Assembly (NCBI GenBank): GCA_963795555.1
Contig: CAWCHZ010000002.1
Span: forward strand, 1,612,001-1,676,000
Direction of reading: 5' to 3'
Length of the DNA: 64,000 nucleotides
Source: CAWCHZ01 sp963795555
Lineage (GTDB): Bacteria > Actinomycetota > Thermoleophilia > Solirubrobacterales > Solirubrobacteraceae
Positions 56,259 through 64,000 of the stretch are shown piece by piece; within the stretch, counting starts at the first letter, position 1; each line of letters opens with the position of its first letter. The notes under the pieces were generated by a model. The model searched no databases and was not told the origin of the DNA. It saw only the letters and a list, made by a program, of their open reading frames with translations. The position numbers and the translations under genes are program-made.

Positions 56259-56270
56259 ACAATCGTTTGT
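56259..56270. promoter_or_regulatory. Candidate LacI-family operator
   Basis: ACAATCGTTTGT has the two-fold form ACAAnCGnTTGT with a central CG that is the hallmark of LacI-family sites. It overlaps the leader of the enolase-family gene, and a LacI regulator is encoded ~170 bases upstream. Binding by that protein is inferred. Confidence 0.5.
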
Positions 56271-56318
56271 TCCCATATGCTGACGCTATCGCGAGTCCTC
56301 CCTTGAAGTCAAGTCGGC

Positions 56319-56336
56319 GGGCGTTGGGCAACGCCC
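56319..56336 (-). terminator. Hairpin between LacI gene and enolase-family gene
   Basis: GGGCGTT and AACGCCC pair around GGGC, in the gap after the LacI stop. It may end the upstream sugar operon before the downstream operon's promoter. No clear U-run. Confidence 0.4.
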
Positions 56337-56421
56337 AGCGCTCCCTGACGGCCGAGCCGAGCCCTCCCGGACGGCCGAGCGCCCTGAACGCAGGTCGGCC
56401 TTGGAGCCGCGTAGGCGACTG

Positions 56422-57534
56422 CTATCGCGAACGCGGCGCGGCGGTCGACGCGCGCAGCACCAGCTGTGGCGGATCTTCGACCATGATGTCGCCGATCGTC
56501 AGACCGGCGGCCGCGCGTACGATCAGATCCATCGCGCGGCGGCCCATCTCGATGTTGGGCATTCGGACGGTCGTGAGCGGAGGGTTGGTGTCGTCGGCGA
56601 GATCGTGGTCGTTGAACGCCACGATGCTGATGTCGTCCGGGACGGCGAGTCCCAGCCCGCGGACGGCCTCCAGCGCACCAAGCGCACCGAGCAGGTTGGA
56701 GACCACTATGGCAGTCGGCCGGCACTCGGCACTCTGCTCGAGGATGGTCTCGGTGGCGGCGCGACCGCCCGGCTTGGACGGCTCGCCGCGCGCAACCCAG
56801 CGCGGATCCACGGCCAGCGCGGCGCGTCGCATCGCCCGACGGTAACCGGCCTCTCGGCGCCGGCTGGTGTCCGTATCCGGCTCGAAGCCCACGTATGCGA
56901 TCTGCCGGTGCCCAAGCGAAGCGAGATGCTCTGTCGCCAGCGCCGCGCCCGCTTCGTCGTCGACGGCCACCGAGCCATGCACAGCCGGCATACGGCGGTT
57001 GACGAGCACGAGCGGCACCCGTCGCTCCGTCAGACCCGTCACCAGCTGATCGTCGATCGTGGCAAAGGCGACGATCAGGCCGTCGACGCGACCATCGAGA
57101 ACGAGGCTGGCAAACATCTCCTGGCTTCGCTCCAGGGCATCGCTGTCCTGGTCGACCGCATGCCCCTCGACGAGCATTACGAGCTTCCCCAGCCGCGCGG
57201 CCTCGATCTGGATCCCCCGAATGACCTTGACGAAGCCCGGGTTGTCGAGCGTGGGCACGATCACCGCATAGGTGTCGGTCTGGCGGGTTCGCAGGCTCCT
57301 GCCGACAGCATTGGGCCGGTAGCGCAGAAGGCGGGCGGCGTCCTGGATCCGGGTTCGCGTATCAGGACGAACGACCTGATTGGGATCGTCGCGCAACACC
57401 CGCGAGACGGTCGACGTGTCGACCCCGGCAAGCCTTGCCACGTCCTTGATCGTCGCCGCACGGGTCGTGGGCGCCTCGGGCGCGGGCTCGGAAGCCAACG
57501 GGGCGCCTTTGCTCTTCGTCGATCGGGTGGGCAC
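56422..57534 (-). CDS. LacI family transcriptional regulator
   Basis: A 370-residue LacI-type regulator. Helix-turn-helix ATIKDVARLAGVDTSTVSRVL (about residues 27-47) and hinge ARLLRYRPNAVGRSLRT, then the periplasmic-binding-like ligand domain (YAVIVPTLDNPGFVKVIRGIQIEA.. IVAFNDHDLADDTNPPLTTVRMP). GTG at 57534 is chosen for GGAGG eight bases upstream; longer frames run into the epimerase-like gene. It probably senses the sugar taken up by the importer upstream and represses the following operon. Confidence 0.93.
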   Translation of the reverse strand: MPTRSTKSKGAPLASEPAPEAPTTRAATIKDVARLAGVDTSTVSRVLRDDPNQVVRPDTRTRIQDAARLLRYRPNAVGRSLRTRQTDTYAVIVPTLDNPGFVKVIRGIQIEAARLGKLVMLVEGHAVDQDSDALERSQEMFASLVLDGRVDGLIVAFATIDDQLVTGLTERRVPLVLVNRRMPAVHGSVAVDDEAGAALATEHLASLGHRQIAYVGFEPDTDTSRRREAGYRRAMRRAALAVDPRWVARGEPSKPGGRAATETILEQSAECRPTAIVVSNLLGALGALEAVRGLGLAVPDDISIVAFNDHDLADDTNPPLTTVRMPNIEMGRRAMDLIVRAAAGLTIGDIMVEDPPQLVLRASTAAPRSR

Positions 57535-57551
57535 GGTGAAGGTCCTCCACG

Positions 57552-58622
57552 TCAAGTCCACGGAGGGTGTTGGTCGAACTCGGCGAGGCCGCGAGCGCCA
57601 GCTCCGACGCCCACCGAGACGGCAACGGTGCACCGCCGGGTGGCCTCCGGCGCAAGCGTAGCGACCGGATCGGGCTCGCGGAGCACGGCCGCGCGGCCGG
57701 CGAGCGAGCAGGTGGCGGGCTCGATCGCCATCAGATAGGTGCGCCGCCCGAGCATCCGCCAGCGCCAGAGCCTCGGCAGCTCGTGCGGGCTGTAGGTGAC
57801 GGCCACGGCAAGACCCCCGGTGGGACGGTAATCGGGGTTCATCACCCCGAGCGTCCGGCTCGCTGGAGGCACCGCGTCGCGGTGCTCGAAGACCTGCGAG
57901 GCCCATCCGGCGGCTGGAGGCGCGAAGCGGTCGTGCTCGCCCAGCGCCGCTGCGGCCGCGACGTCGTCCTGACGTGGTCGAACGGCTCCGGGCCAGCCGA
58001 ACAGCTGCGAGCGCTCGTCGACCACGGGCCAGCCAAGGTTGAAGTGGTAGAGGAGCAACAACGGCATCGGACAGTCACCGAGATTGGTGATGGCATCCTC
58101 GACGACGACGCGCGGGAGCCCGACAGCGAAGCGCAGGCGGCGCCGGAGCTCGACGTCGACTCCAAGCACGCGGGCTTCACGCATGACTCCTTCGACGATC
58201 ACCTCGGGTGGGTCGCCGCTCACCTCCCAGCGGACGTTGCGAGCCGGCGTGGTCGACAGCGCGCCGTGCAGGGGGTGTCGGATGCCGTCGACTTCACAGG
58301 CGTCGCCGACGTTCTGCGTGCCCGCCGTGACCAGCAGGCCACCGTGGAAGCAGGCAAGCCAATCACCACCGGCTGCGAACGCTGGGTGACTCACGCCCGT
58401 GGGTGAAAGCCACGCCAACGGGGTGCCCCGGTACCAGGCCTGGCCAAGGTCCATGCCGCGGTCCAGCAACACGGTCGTGTGGAGCCCCTCAATCGTCCGC
58501 ACGTCCAGCGCACGGACCCCGGCGGCCGACCCCTCGGTCAGCGTGATGGGCGTCGCGGACGCCAGCTGCTCGATCGTCCCGACCCGCTCGAGCAGCTCCG
58601 CCCAGGTCCTGCCGAGATCCAT
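57552..58622 (-). CDS. Aldose 1-epimerase-like (DUF4432) protein
   Basis: A 356-residue beta-sandwich protein of the galactose-mutarotase fold. TEGSAAGVRALDVRTIEGLHTTVLLDRGMDLGQAWYRGTPLAWLSPTG is the DUF4432 signature, and HPLHGALSTTPARNVRWEVSG and LLLYHFNLGWPVVDERSQLF carry probable catalytic His. It likely interconverts sugar anomers or acts on a carbohydrate. ATG at 58622 lies two bases after the SMP-30 stop; the gene ends 15 bases before the LacI start. Confidence 0.82.
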   Translation of the reverse strand: MDLGRTWAELLERVGTIEQLASATPITLTEGSAAGVRALDVRTIEGLHTTVLLDRGMDLGQAWYRGTPLAWLSPTGVSHPAFAAGGDWLACFHGGLLVTAGTQNVGDACEVDGIRHPLHGALSTTPARNVRWEVSGDPPEVIVEGVMREARVLGVDVELRRRLRFAVGLPRVVVEDAITNLGDCPMPLLLLYHFNLGWPVVDERSQLFGWPGAVRPRQDDVAAAAALGEHDRFAPPAAGWASQVFEHRDAVPPASRTLGVMNPDYRPTGGLAVAVTYSPHELPRLWRWRMLGRRTYLMAIEPATCSLAGRAAVLREPDPVATLAPEATRRCTVAVSVGVGAGARGLAEFDQHPPWT

Positions 58623-58624
58623 GC

Positions 58625-59515
58625 TCAGCCCGTCGGCACGAACGGATCGGTCGGTAGGCCGGCGACGCCCGGACGACAGGTGAAGACGCGCCCGGAGTGG
58701 GGATGATCGGCCCACTCGCGCTCGCTTAGGCGCAGGCTCGCCGACGTAATGAACAGCTCACGCCGGTCGGGACCGCCGAACACGCAGCTCGTGGCCTGGA
58801 GTGCGGGGACCCGCACGATCGTGTCGAGCCGGCCCTCTGGCGTATAGCGATGCACCGCCGCGCCATACCACAGCGCGACCCAGACGCAGCCTTCCTCATC
58901 GACGGTGAGGCCGTCCGGGGACCCCGAGCTTGCCGGGATCCTGGCGAACGCGCGGCGGCCGCTGATGTCACCGGTCTCGAGGTCATAGTGGAAGCAGTCG
59001 ATGCGCCGCCAGCGCGTGTCGGTGAAGTACATCGGCGATCCACCCGGAGCCCAGCCGATCCCATTTGGGATCGTCAGCCGCCCGAGCTGTGGATGCACCG
59101 ACCAGTCCTGCTCCAGCCGGTAGAGCGTGCCCGCGGGCTGCGGCTCGTCGATGCCCATCGTCCCTGCCCACACGCGACCGCGAGGATCGGCCTTGCCATC
59201 GTTGATGCGCATGTCGGTGCGTTCACGCTCGAGCGGTTGCTCGAGCGTGAAGGTGCCATCGACCGATACGAGCGCGAAGCCGTCGCGAAGCCCGGCGAGC
59301 AGGCGATCGGCACCGGTGGGGACGATGAACCCGACGTGCTGACCGAGCGCCAGGACAGGAAGCTGGCCTCGCGTCGGGCTGAATCCGTGCACGAGACCGC
59401 GATTGAGATCCACCCAACGCAGGACATCGATGCGGTCGTCCCAGATTGGACTCTCCGCGACCTCGCAGGCCACCTCGCCGAGCTGCTCGCGCGCCTCGAT
59501 CATGCGGATGCCCAT
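58625..59515 (-). CDS. SMP-30/gluconolactonase family lactonase
   Basis: A 296-residue six-bladed beta-propeller lactonase: EVAESPIWDDRIDVLRWVDL (metal Glu), NDGKADPRGRVWAGTM, IPNGIGWAPGGSPMYFTDT (Asn) and GSPDGLTVDEEGCVWVAL (Asp) are the metal-binding strands. It would hydrolyse a sugar lactone to the sugar acid. It starts three bases downstream of the SDR stop in the same unit as the importer. Confidence 0.9.
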   Translation of the reverse strand: MGIRMIEAREQLGEVACEVAESPIWDDRIDVLRWVDLNRGLVHGFSPTRGQLPVLALGQHVGFIVPTGADRLLAGLRDGFALVSVDGTFTLEQPLERERTDMRINDGKADPRGRVWAGTMGIDEPQPAGTLYRLEQDWSVHPQLGRLTIPNGIGWAPGGSPMYFTDTRWRRIDCFHYDLETGDISGRRAFARIPASSGSPDGLTVDEEGCVWVALWYGAAVHRYTPEGRLDTIVRVPALQATSCVFGGPDRRELFITSASLRLSEREWADHPHSGRVFTCRPGVAGLPTDPFVPTG

Positions 59516-59518
59516 GCT

Positions 59519-60304
59519 CTAGGCCTTCCTGCGCGCAAGCTCGGCGGCGGGCTCGAAACGATAGGCGCGCGCGTTGGCGCCACCGTCGACACCGAGCACC
59601 TGCCCGGTCACGAAGCTCGACTCGTCCCCGAGCAGGAAGGCCGCCACGGCAGCGACCTCGGCCGGCTCGCCCAGGCGCTCGAGCGGATGCAGCTCGGCCA
59701 TCTCGCGTTGCGTCCGAGCGGGGTCCTCGGAGCTGTCGATCAGCTCGGCGAGCATCTCGGTCCTGATTGCTCCGGGCGCGATCGCGTTGGCGCGAATCCC
59801 GGCAATGCCGTACTCCACCGCGACGTAGCGAGTCAGCGCGTTGAGGCCGCCCTTGGCCGTGTCGTAGGCCGCAAAGCCCGGGAAGGCGGCCGTTCCGTGG
59901 ATCGAGGAGACATTCACGATTCGCCCGGGGACGTCGTGGGCCAGGAACGAACGCACGGCGATCGAGCATCCCCAGAACGGCGCGAGCAGGTTAACGCCGA
60001 AGACCTTGCCGACCTCATCGCGATCCGGATCATGGAGGCTGCCGCGGAGGTTCACGGCGGCGTTGTTGACCCATCCGGTGAGCGGCGCCAGGCTCTCGGC
60101 GGTGCGGGCCGCCCGCTCGAGCACGGCTACGTCCACCACATCGCCGCACACCACGCGTCCGGCCGCGCCCAGGCGCTGGACGAGGTCCTCGGCCTTCGTG
60201 TCGACACGCTCGACGCCGACCACCCGCCAGCCTTCCGCCGCCAGGCGTTCGGAGATCGCCAGTCCCAGGCCACCTCCGGCGCCTGTCACAACCGCGCTCC
60301 TCAT
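59519..60304 (-). CDS. Short-chain dehydrogenase/reductase, probable sugar dehydrogenase
   Basis: A 261-residue classical SDR with TGAGGGLGLAISERLAAEG, WVNNAAVNL, NVSSIHGTAAFPGFAAYDTAKGG (Ser, Tyr, Lys) and NAIAPGAIRTEM. Next to an importer and lactonase it is the likely first oxidising step, sugar to lactone. It lies four bases after the permease stop. Confidence 0.88.
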   Translation of the reverse strand: MRSAVVTGAGGGLGLAISERLAAEGWRVVGVERVDTKAEDLVQRLGAAGRVVCGDVVDVAVLERAARTAESLAPLTGWVNNAAVNLRGSLHDPDRDEVGKVFGVNLLAPFWGCSIAVRSFLAHDVPGRIVNVSSIHGTAAFPGFAAYDTAKGGLNALTRYVAVEYGIAGIRANAIAPGAIRTEMLAELIDSSEDPARTQREMAELHPLERLGEPAEVAAVAAFLLGDESSFVTGQVLGVDGGANARAYRFEPAAELARRKA

Positions 60305-60308
60305 CGGC

Positions 60309-61319
60309 TCAACGGCTGCGCAGCCGGTTCGTCAGGCGGTCGAGCACGACGGCCACGATCAGCACCACCCCCAGCACCATCGTCTCGACCGAGGAGTCAT
60401 AGCCGAGCAGGCCAAATCCATTGCTCAGCACGGTCAGCAGGCCCACCGCGATCGTCGTGCCGGTGATGCTTCCCACTCCTCCATTGAGGCTGGTGCCGCC
60501 GAGGATCACCGCCGTCACGACGCTGAGCAGGAAGTTCGCGCCGACCTGAGGGGATGCCGAGTTCAGCTGAGAGGTGAGGATCCCTCCCGCGAGCGCTGCT
60601 GACAGCCCGCTCAACACATACAGGACAAACACGACCCTCCTGGTCGGGATGCCGGACAGCTCCGAGGCGACCGGATTACCGCCGATCGCGTAGATCATCC
60701 GACCGGCGGCCATGAAGCGCTGCACCCCGTAGGCAAGCAAGCCGATCACACAGAAGATGATCAGTGGGACCGGCACCCCCACGATCTGGCCCGAGCCGAG
60801 GTTGTCGAAGCTGCCGTTGGCCACGACGAGGGTGTTGCCCCCGCTGAGCGCGTAGGCGAGGCCGGAGAAGAATGACAGCGTTCCGAGCGAGACGATCAAC
60901 GGGTTGATGCCAACGACGACCGCGAGCAGCCCGTTGATCAGACCCGCGCCAAGGCCCACGAGCAGGCCGAGGCCGAACGCGAGCCAGATACCGACCCCAT
61001 GCGTGAACGCCAACCCCGTGACCACACCACTCAGAGCAACCACGCTGCCCACCGAGAGGTCGATGCCGCGGGCCACGATCAGGTAGGTCTGCGCCGTGGC
61101 CATGATGCCCAGGGCCGAGGCTTCCGAGCCGATCAGCAACAGGTTCTCGCGCGTCAAGAAGTAGCTCGAGCGTAAGGTGAAGTAGAGCCCGAGCAAGACG
61201 AGCATGACCACAAGGCCCTGCCCCTGGAGCATCCGCAGCAGCCGGTAATAGCGTTGCGCGCGAGCATGGCGCGCCGCCTGGCGCAGGTCGAGGTGATCCA
61301 CCTGCTCGATGGAGCTCAT
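60309..61319 (-). CDS. Ribose-type sugar ABC transporter permease 2
   Basis: A 336-residue RbsC-family permease with about nine helices: LTRENLLLIGSEASALGIMATAQTYLIVARGIDLSVGSVVALSGVVTG, GLINGLLAVVVGINPLIVSLGTLSFFSGLAYALSGG, GRMIYAIGGNPVASELSGIPTRRVVF (ATPase-contacting loop) and AVILGGTSLNGGVGSITGTTIAVGLL. It is about 25% different in layout from the first importer's permease. ATG overlaps the ATPase stop. Confidence 0.92.
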   Translation of the reverse strand: MSSIEQVDHLDLRQAARHARAQRYYRLLRMLQGQGLVVMLVLLGLYFTLRSSYFLTRENLLLIGSEASALGIMATAQTYLIVARGIDLSVGSVVALSGVVTGLAFTHGVGIWLAFGLGLLVGLGAGLINGLLAVVVGINPLIVSLGTLSFFSGLAYALSGGNTLVVANGSFDNLGSGQIVGVPVPLIIFCVIGLLAYGVQRFMAAGRMIYAIGGNPVASELSGIPTRRVVFVLYVLSGLSAALAGGILTSQLNSASPQVGANFLLSVVTAVILGGTSLNGGVGSITGTTIAVGLLTVLSNGFGLLGYDSSVETMVLGVVLIVAVVLDRLTNRLRSR

Positions 61320-62902
61320 GCGCTTGCCCGCGTCGAGGTGTCCACTTGACGGCTCCCTTCGCCGGTCGATATTGGATCGGTATGACGGTCGCGTTCATCA
61401 ACGCCTGTCGCCGCCGTGACGACGTCGGTCTCCGACGGGTTGCTGAGCTCCGCGGCGATGCGGCCGCGACGGATCACCAGCACCCGCGCGGCTACCGTCA
61501 CGACCTCCTCGAGATCCGAGGAGATCACGAGGATGGCCATGCCGGCGCCCGCGAGGTCGTGCAACAGCGAATAGACCTGGCGCTTGGCGCGAATGTCGAT
61601 CCCGCGCGTGGGCTCCTCGAGCAGCAACGTCTGGCATTCGGTTGCCAGCCAGCGCGCCAGCAGCACCTTCTGCTGCGAGCCGCCGCTCAACTGCCCGACC
61701 GGCTTGTCGACGCTCGGAGTGGCGATGTCCAAGCGCCTGACCCACTCCTCCGCGACGTCGCGCTCGGCGGCACGTTGGAGGATGCCCCGCCGCGCCAGCC
61801 TGCCGAACAGCGCCAGCGTGAGGTTCTCGCTCACCGTCATGTCGAGGACCAACCCCTGGCTGCGCCGCTCAGCCGGCACATAGCCGAGACCCGCCGCGAT
61901 CGCGTCGCGAAAGCGGCGCACGGGCTTTGCACTGTCGCCAAGCAGCACCGTGCCAGCCAATGGTCGGCTGATGTGCGCGATCGCCGAGCCCAGCTCGTCG
62001 CGCCCCGATCCCGCGATGCCGTAGACGGCGACCACCTCGCCGGCGGCGACCGTGAGGTGGATGTCCTCCAGGTTGTCGGTCGACAGGCCCGTCACGCTGA
62101 TCATCGGACGGGCTGTGCCAACGGACGCCGGGCGCTGCTCGGCCAACGCACGGTTGCCGATCATCGCTCCAACCAGCGACTGGCGTGTCATCTGCGCTCG
62201 TGGCAGATCGGCGACGACTCGTCCATCCCGTACCACGATGGCGCGATCCGCCAGGCGGAAGATCTCCTCGAGCTTGTGCGACACGTAGATCGTGGCGATG
62301 CCTCGATCCGTCAGTCGCCGCAGCAGATCGAGCAGACGTTCGGCCTCGGTACTGCTCATCGGCGCGGTGGGCTCGTCGACGACCAGGACCCGCGCGCCGG
62401 GCGCCATCGCGCGTGCGATCTGCACCAGCGTCTTGTCGACGAGCTTGAGGTGCTCCACCAACGTATCGGTGGGTAGGTCCTCCACCCCCAGGCTGGCCAG
62501 GCGCTCGTGCGCCACGGCGTGCATCGCGCGGCGATCGAGCAGGTGCCGGCGCCTCACCGGCCAGCGGCCGAGGCAGATGTTCTCGGCCACCGAGAGGTCG
62601 GGGCAGAGCACGAGCTCCTGCGGAGCTATTCGCAGCCCGTGATGGAAGGCGTCAGCGGGTGAGCTGATCGCAGCCGCCTCACCATCGACGGTGATCGTCC
62701 CGGCATCGGGCTCCACGATGCCGCAGGCGACCGAGGCCAGGGTCGATTTCCCAGCTCCGTTCTCGCCCACCAGGGCGGTGACGGAGCCACGGTGAAAGAC
62801 GACCGACACGTCATCGAGTGCCTGAACGGCTCCGAAGCGCTTCGAGATTCCGTGCAGCGCGAGCGCCGGAGGCTCAGCCAGCCGGGACGTGTCGGTCGTC
62901 AT
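61316..62902 (-). CDS. Sugar ABC transporter ATP-binding protein 2
   Basis: A 528-residue RbsA-type ATPase with two domains. Domain 1: GENGAGKST, APQELVLCPDLSVAENICLG, VLVVDEPTAPMSSTE. Domain 2: VYGIAGSGRDELGSA, PAERRSQGLVLDMTVSENLTLALFG, LSGGSQQKVLLARWL and TLLLEEPTRGIDIRAKRQVY. Drives import with the adjoining permease; it starts 31 bases after the binding-protein stop. Confidence 0.93.
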   Translation of the reverse strand: MTTDTSRLAEPPALALHGISKRFGAVQALDDVSVVFHRGSVTALVGENGAGKSTLASVACGIVEPDAGTITVDGEAAAISSPADAFHHGLRIAPQELVLCPDLSVAENICLGRWPVRRRHLLDRRAMHAVAHERLASLGVEDLPTDTLVEHLKLVDKTLVQIARAMAPGARVLVVDEPTAPMSSTEAERLLDLLRRLTDRGIATIYVSHKLEEIFRLADRAIVVRDGRVVADLPRAQMTRQSLVGAMIGNRALAEQRPASVGTARPMISVTGLSTDNLEDIHLTVAAGEVVAVYGIAGSGRDELGSAIAHISRPLAGTVLLGDSAKPVRRFRDAIAAGLGYVPAERRSQGLVLDMTVSENLTLALFGRLARRGILQRAAERDVAEEWVRRLDIATPSVDKPVGQLSGGSQQKVLLARWLATECQTLLLEEPTRGIDIRAKRQVYSLLHDLAGAGMAILVISSDLEEVVTVAARVLVIRRGRIAAELSNPSETDVVTAATGVDERDRHTDPISTGEGSRQVDTSTRASA

Positions 62903-62933
62903 GGTCTGTCCTTCGCTCTTCTCCAGACGCTGG

Positions 62934-63995
62934 CTAGCAGGGCGCGTCGGGATAGACCGTCCTGGCGTTCTGTCGCGTCAGGATGCTCCAGGGGACGTTT
63001 ACCGACGGCGGCACCTGCTTGCCGTTGAGGAGCCCCAGCGCCGAAGGAATGAGGTAGGAGCCCCACGTCTCCGGCCGCTGCGCGACCGCGCCGACGTACT
63101 GTGGCGTGCTGCACACGTACTTCACACCCTCGGGATCGACCGCCCCGACGCCGAGCGCCAGCGCATCGTTGGCACGTCCAGCCTGGCGCACCGCCTGGAA
63201 CTCCGAGTAGCCGGTGATGTCGTTGATCGCCGACACCAGGATCGGACGGCCCTTGGGCACCTTGCTGACCGCCTCCAGCGCCCGGTCGTGTGCCGTGGTG
63301 GGATCCGCCTTGGTATCGATCAGGAACACGTGGTCGTCGGGAATGCCCTTGATGACACTCTTGATGCCGTCGATCACGCCGGTGATCCGCTCGACCTCCA
63401 CCGTGCCGCCGTCGGGGAAGCCGCCCATGATCAGGTAGGGCTTCTGGCCGGGCCACTTCTGGGCGGCCGCCCTGCCCAGCGCCTGTCCCCCGCCAAAGCC
63501 GGAGTCATAGTCGGGGACCGCCAGGAAGGTCGCGCCCGGCGCCGGGATCGCCGAGGCGATCGCCGGGATCTTGGCCTCGTCGAGAACGCGCATCACTCCC
63601 GGCTGGGCCGAGGCGATGACCTGCAACAGCAGCACGGCGTTGACCTTCTGCTGCACAAACGTCTGGGCGTTCGCGACCGCCTTGGCAGGGTCGAGGTCGT
63701 CGCTGATGGCAACGATCTGCACGCAGCCGGTCTTCTGAGCGGCCACGCGGATGCTGCGCAGCCATTGCTGCGCGAAGGGCTCGGTCGTCGAGAAGTAGTC
63801 GACGCCGATCTTGTACTGCTTGCCCGCGCAGAGCGATGGGCTGGGGTTGCCCAGCCCAATCGACTTGTTGACCGACGCCGGGCTCACCCCGGCCACGCTC
63901 TGTCCCTGCGCCCCGGAGCTCGAGCTGCCGCCGCAGGCGCTCAGCGCGACCGCGGCCGCGGTCGCCAGCGCCGTCATCGATCGCCTGACCTTCAT
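62934..63995 (-). CDS. Sugar ABC transporter substrate-binding lipoprotein 2
   Basis: A 353-residue exported lipoprotein: lipobox ALSACGG at the end of MKVRRSMTALATAAAVALSACGG. The body has the RbsB pattern: YKIGVDYFSTTEPFAQQWLRSIRVAAQKTGCVQIVAISDDLDPAKAVANAQTFVQQKVNAVLLLQV and GRPILVSAINDITGYSEFQAVRQAG. First gene of the importer-catabolic unit; its promoter would lie past the window end. It probably binds the sugar used by the genes that follow. Confidence 0.9.
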   Translation of the reverse strand: MKVRRSMTALATAAAVALSACGGSSSSGAQGQSVAGVSPASVNKSIGLGNPSPSLCAGKQYKIGVDYFSTTEPFAQQWLRSIRVAAQKTGCVQIVAISDDLDPAKAVANAQTFVQQKVNAVLLLQVIASAQPGVMRVLDEAKIPAIASAIPAPGATFLAVPDYDSGFGGGQALGRAAAQKWPGQKPYLIMGGFPDGGTVEVERITGVIDGIKSVIKGIPDDHVFLIDTKADPTTAHDRALEAVSKVPKGRPILVSAINDITGYSEFQAVRQAGRANDALALGVGAVDPEGVKYVCSTPQYVGAVAQRPETWGSYLIPSALGLLNGKQVPPSVNVPWSILTRQNARTVYPDAPC

Positions 63996-64000
63996 CGCGT

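Noticed and set aside
1..64000. Prophage, insertion sequence or integrative element
   Set aside because: No transposase, integrase, phage structural gene or terminal inverted repeat was recognised in any frame.

Overview
The window is GC-rich actinobacterial DNA. The many short overlapping operons, frequent GTG and TTG starts, DUF5996 and DUF5661 proteins, SipW-like secreted proteins, a fused transporter/spermidine-synthase-like protein and paired ribose-type ABC transporters would fit a soil actinobacterium of the Thermoleophilia (Solirubrobacterales-like). This placement is an inference from gene content; no rRNA is present.

Layout. 1-9.3 kb holds housekeeping and stress genes: a cut-off ABC ATPase, a GNAT acetyltransferase, a DHA2 exporter coupled to a MarR regulator, a broken threonine aldolase facing a broken FAD oxidoreductase, an ATP-grasp ligase, a lipoprotein coupled to a membrane Ser/Thr kinase, and a cupin. 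A secreted phosphatase-like enzyme follows (9.6-11.5 kb) and ends in a strong hairpin. 11.8-17.9 kb is a compact five-gene cluster in which every NRPS function is a separate protein: one carrier protein, two adenylating enzymes and two condensation-domain proteins. 17.9-24.4 kb has small secreted and membrane proteins, a YihY protein, a winged-helix regulator coupled to a frameshifted transporter, and tRNA-Asp. 24.6-30.2 kb is a same-strand run of a spermidine-synthase-like membrane protein, a GT2 glycosyltransferase, a two-component system and a methyltransferase. 30.2-33.6 kb is a cell-wall operon (NlpC/P60-like protein and GH76-like hydrolase) behind a recognisable c-di-AMP (ydaO/yuaA) riboswitch. 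33.9-46.3 kb has a membrane protein, a MacB-type ABC ATPase and permease separated by a sugar ABC operon, a second DHA2 exporter, a PadR regulator divergent from an XdhC-like gene with a perfect palindrome between them, and small conserved genes.

46.3-64 kb is one minus-strand catabolic region. It starts with a ribose-type sugar ABC importer, then an SDR dehydrogenase, an SMP-30 lactonase, an epimerase-like protein and a LacI regulator. After a short gap carrying a LacI-type operator come an enolase-superfamily dehydratase, a CoA-transferase, a 2-oxoacid dehydrogenase with its E2 split into a free lipoyl protein and a free catalytic core, a hot-dog hydratase, an SDR, and finally a lyase/hydratase/CoA-transferase triple resembling Mcl-Mch-Mct of the 3-hydroxypropionate bi-cycle. 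Together they suggest import of a sugar, oxidation to the sugar acid, dehydration to a 2-keto-3-deoxy acid, oxidative decarboxylation to an acyl-CoA, and cleavage to central metabolites. I know of no described pathway with this exact set. This region and the dissociated NRPS-like cluster are the strongest candidates for undescribed biology.
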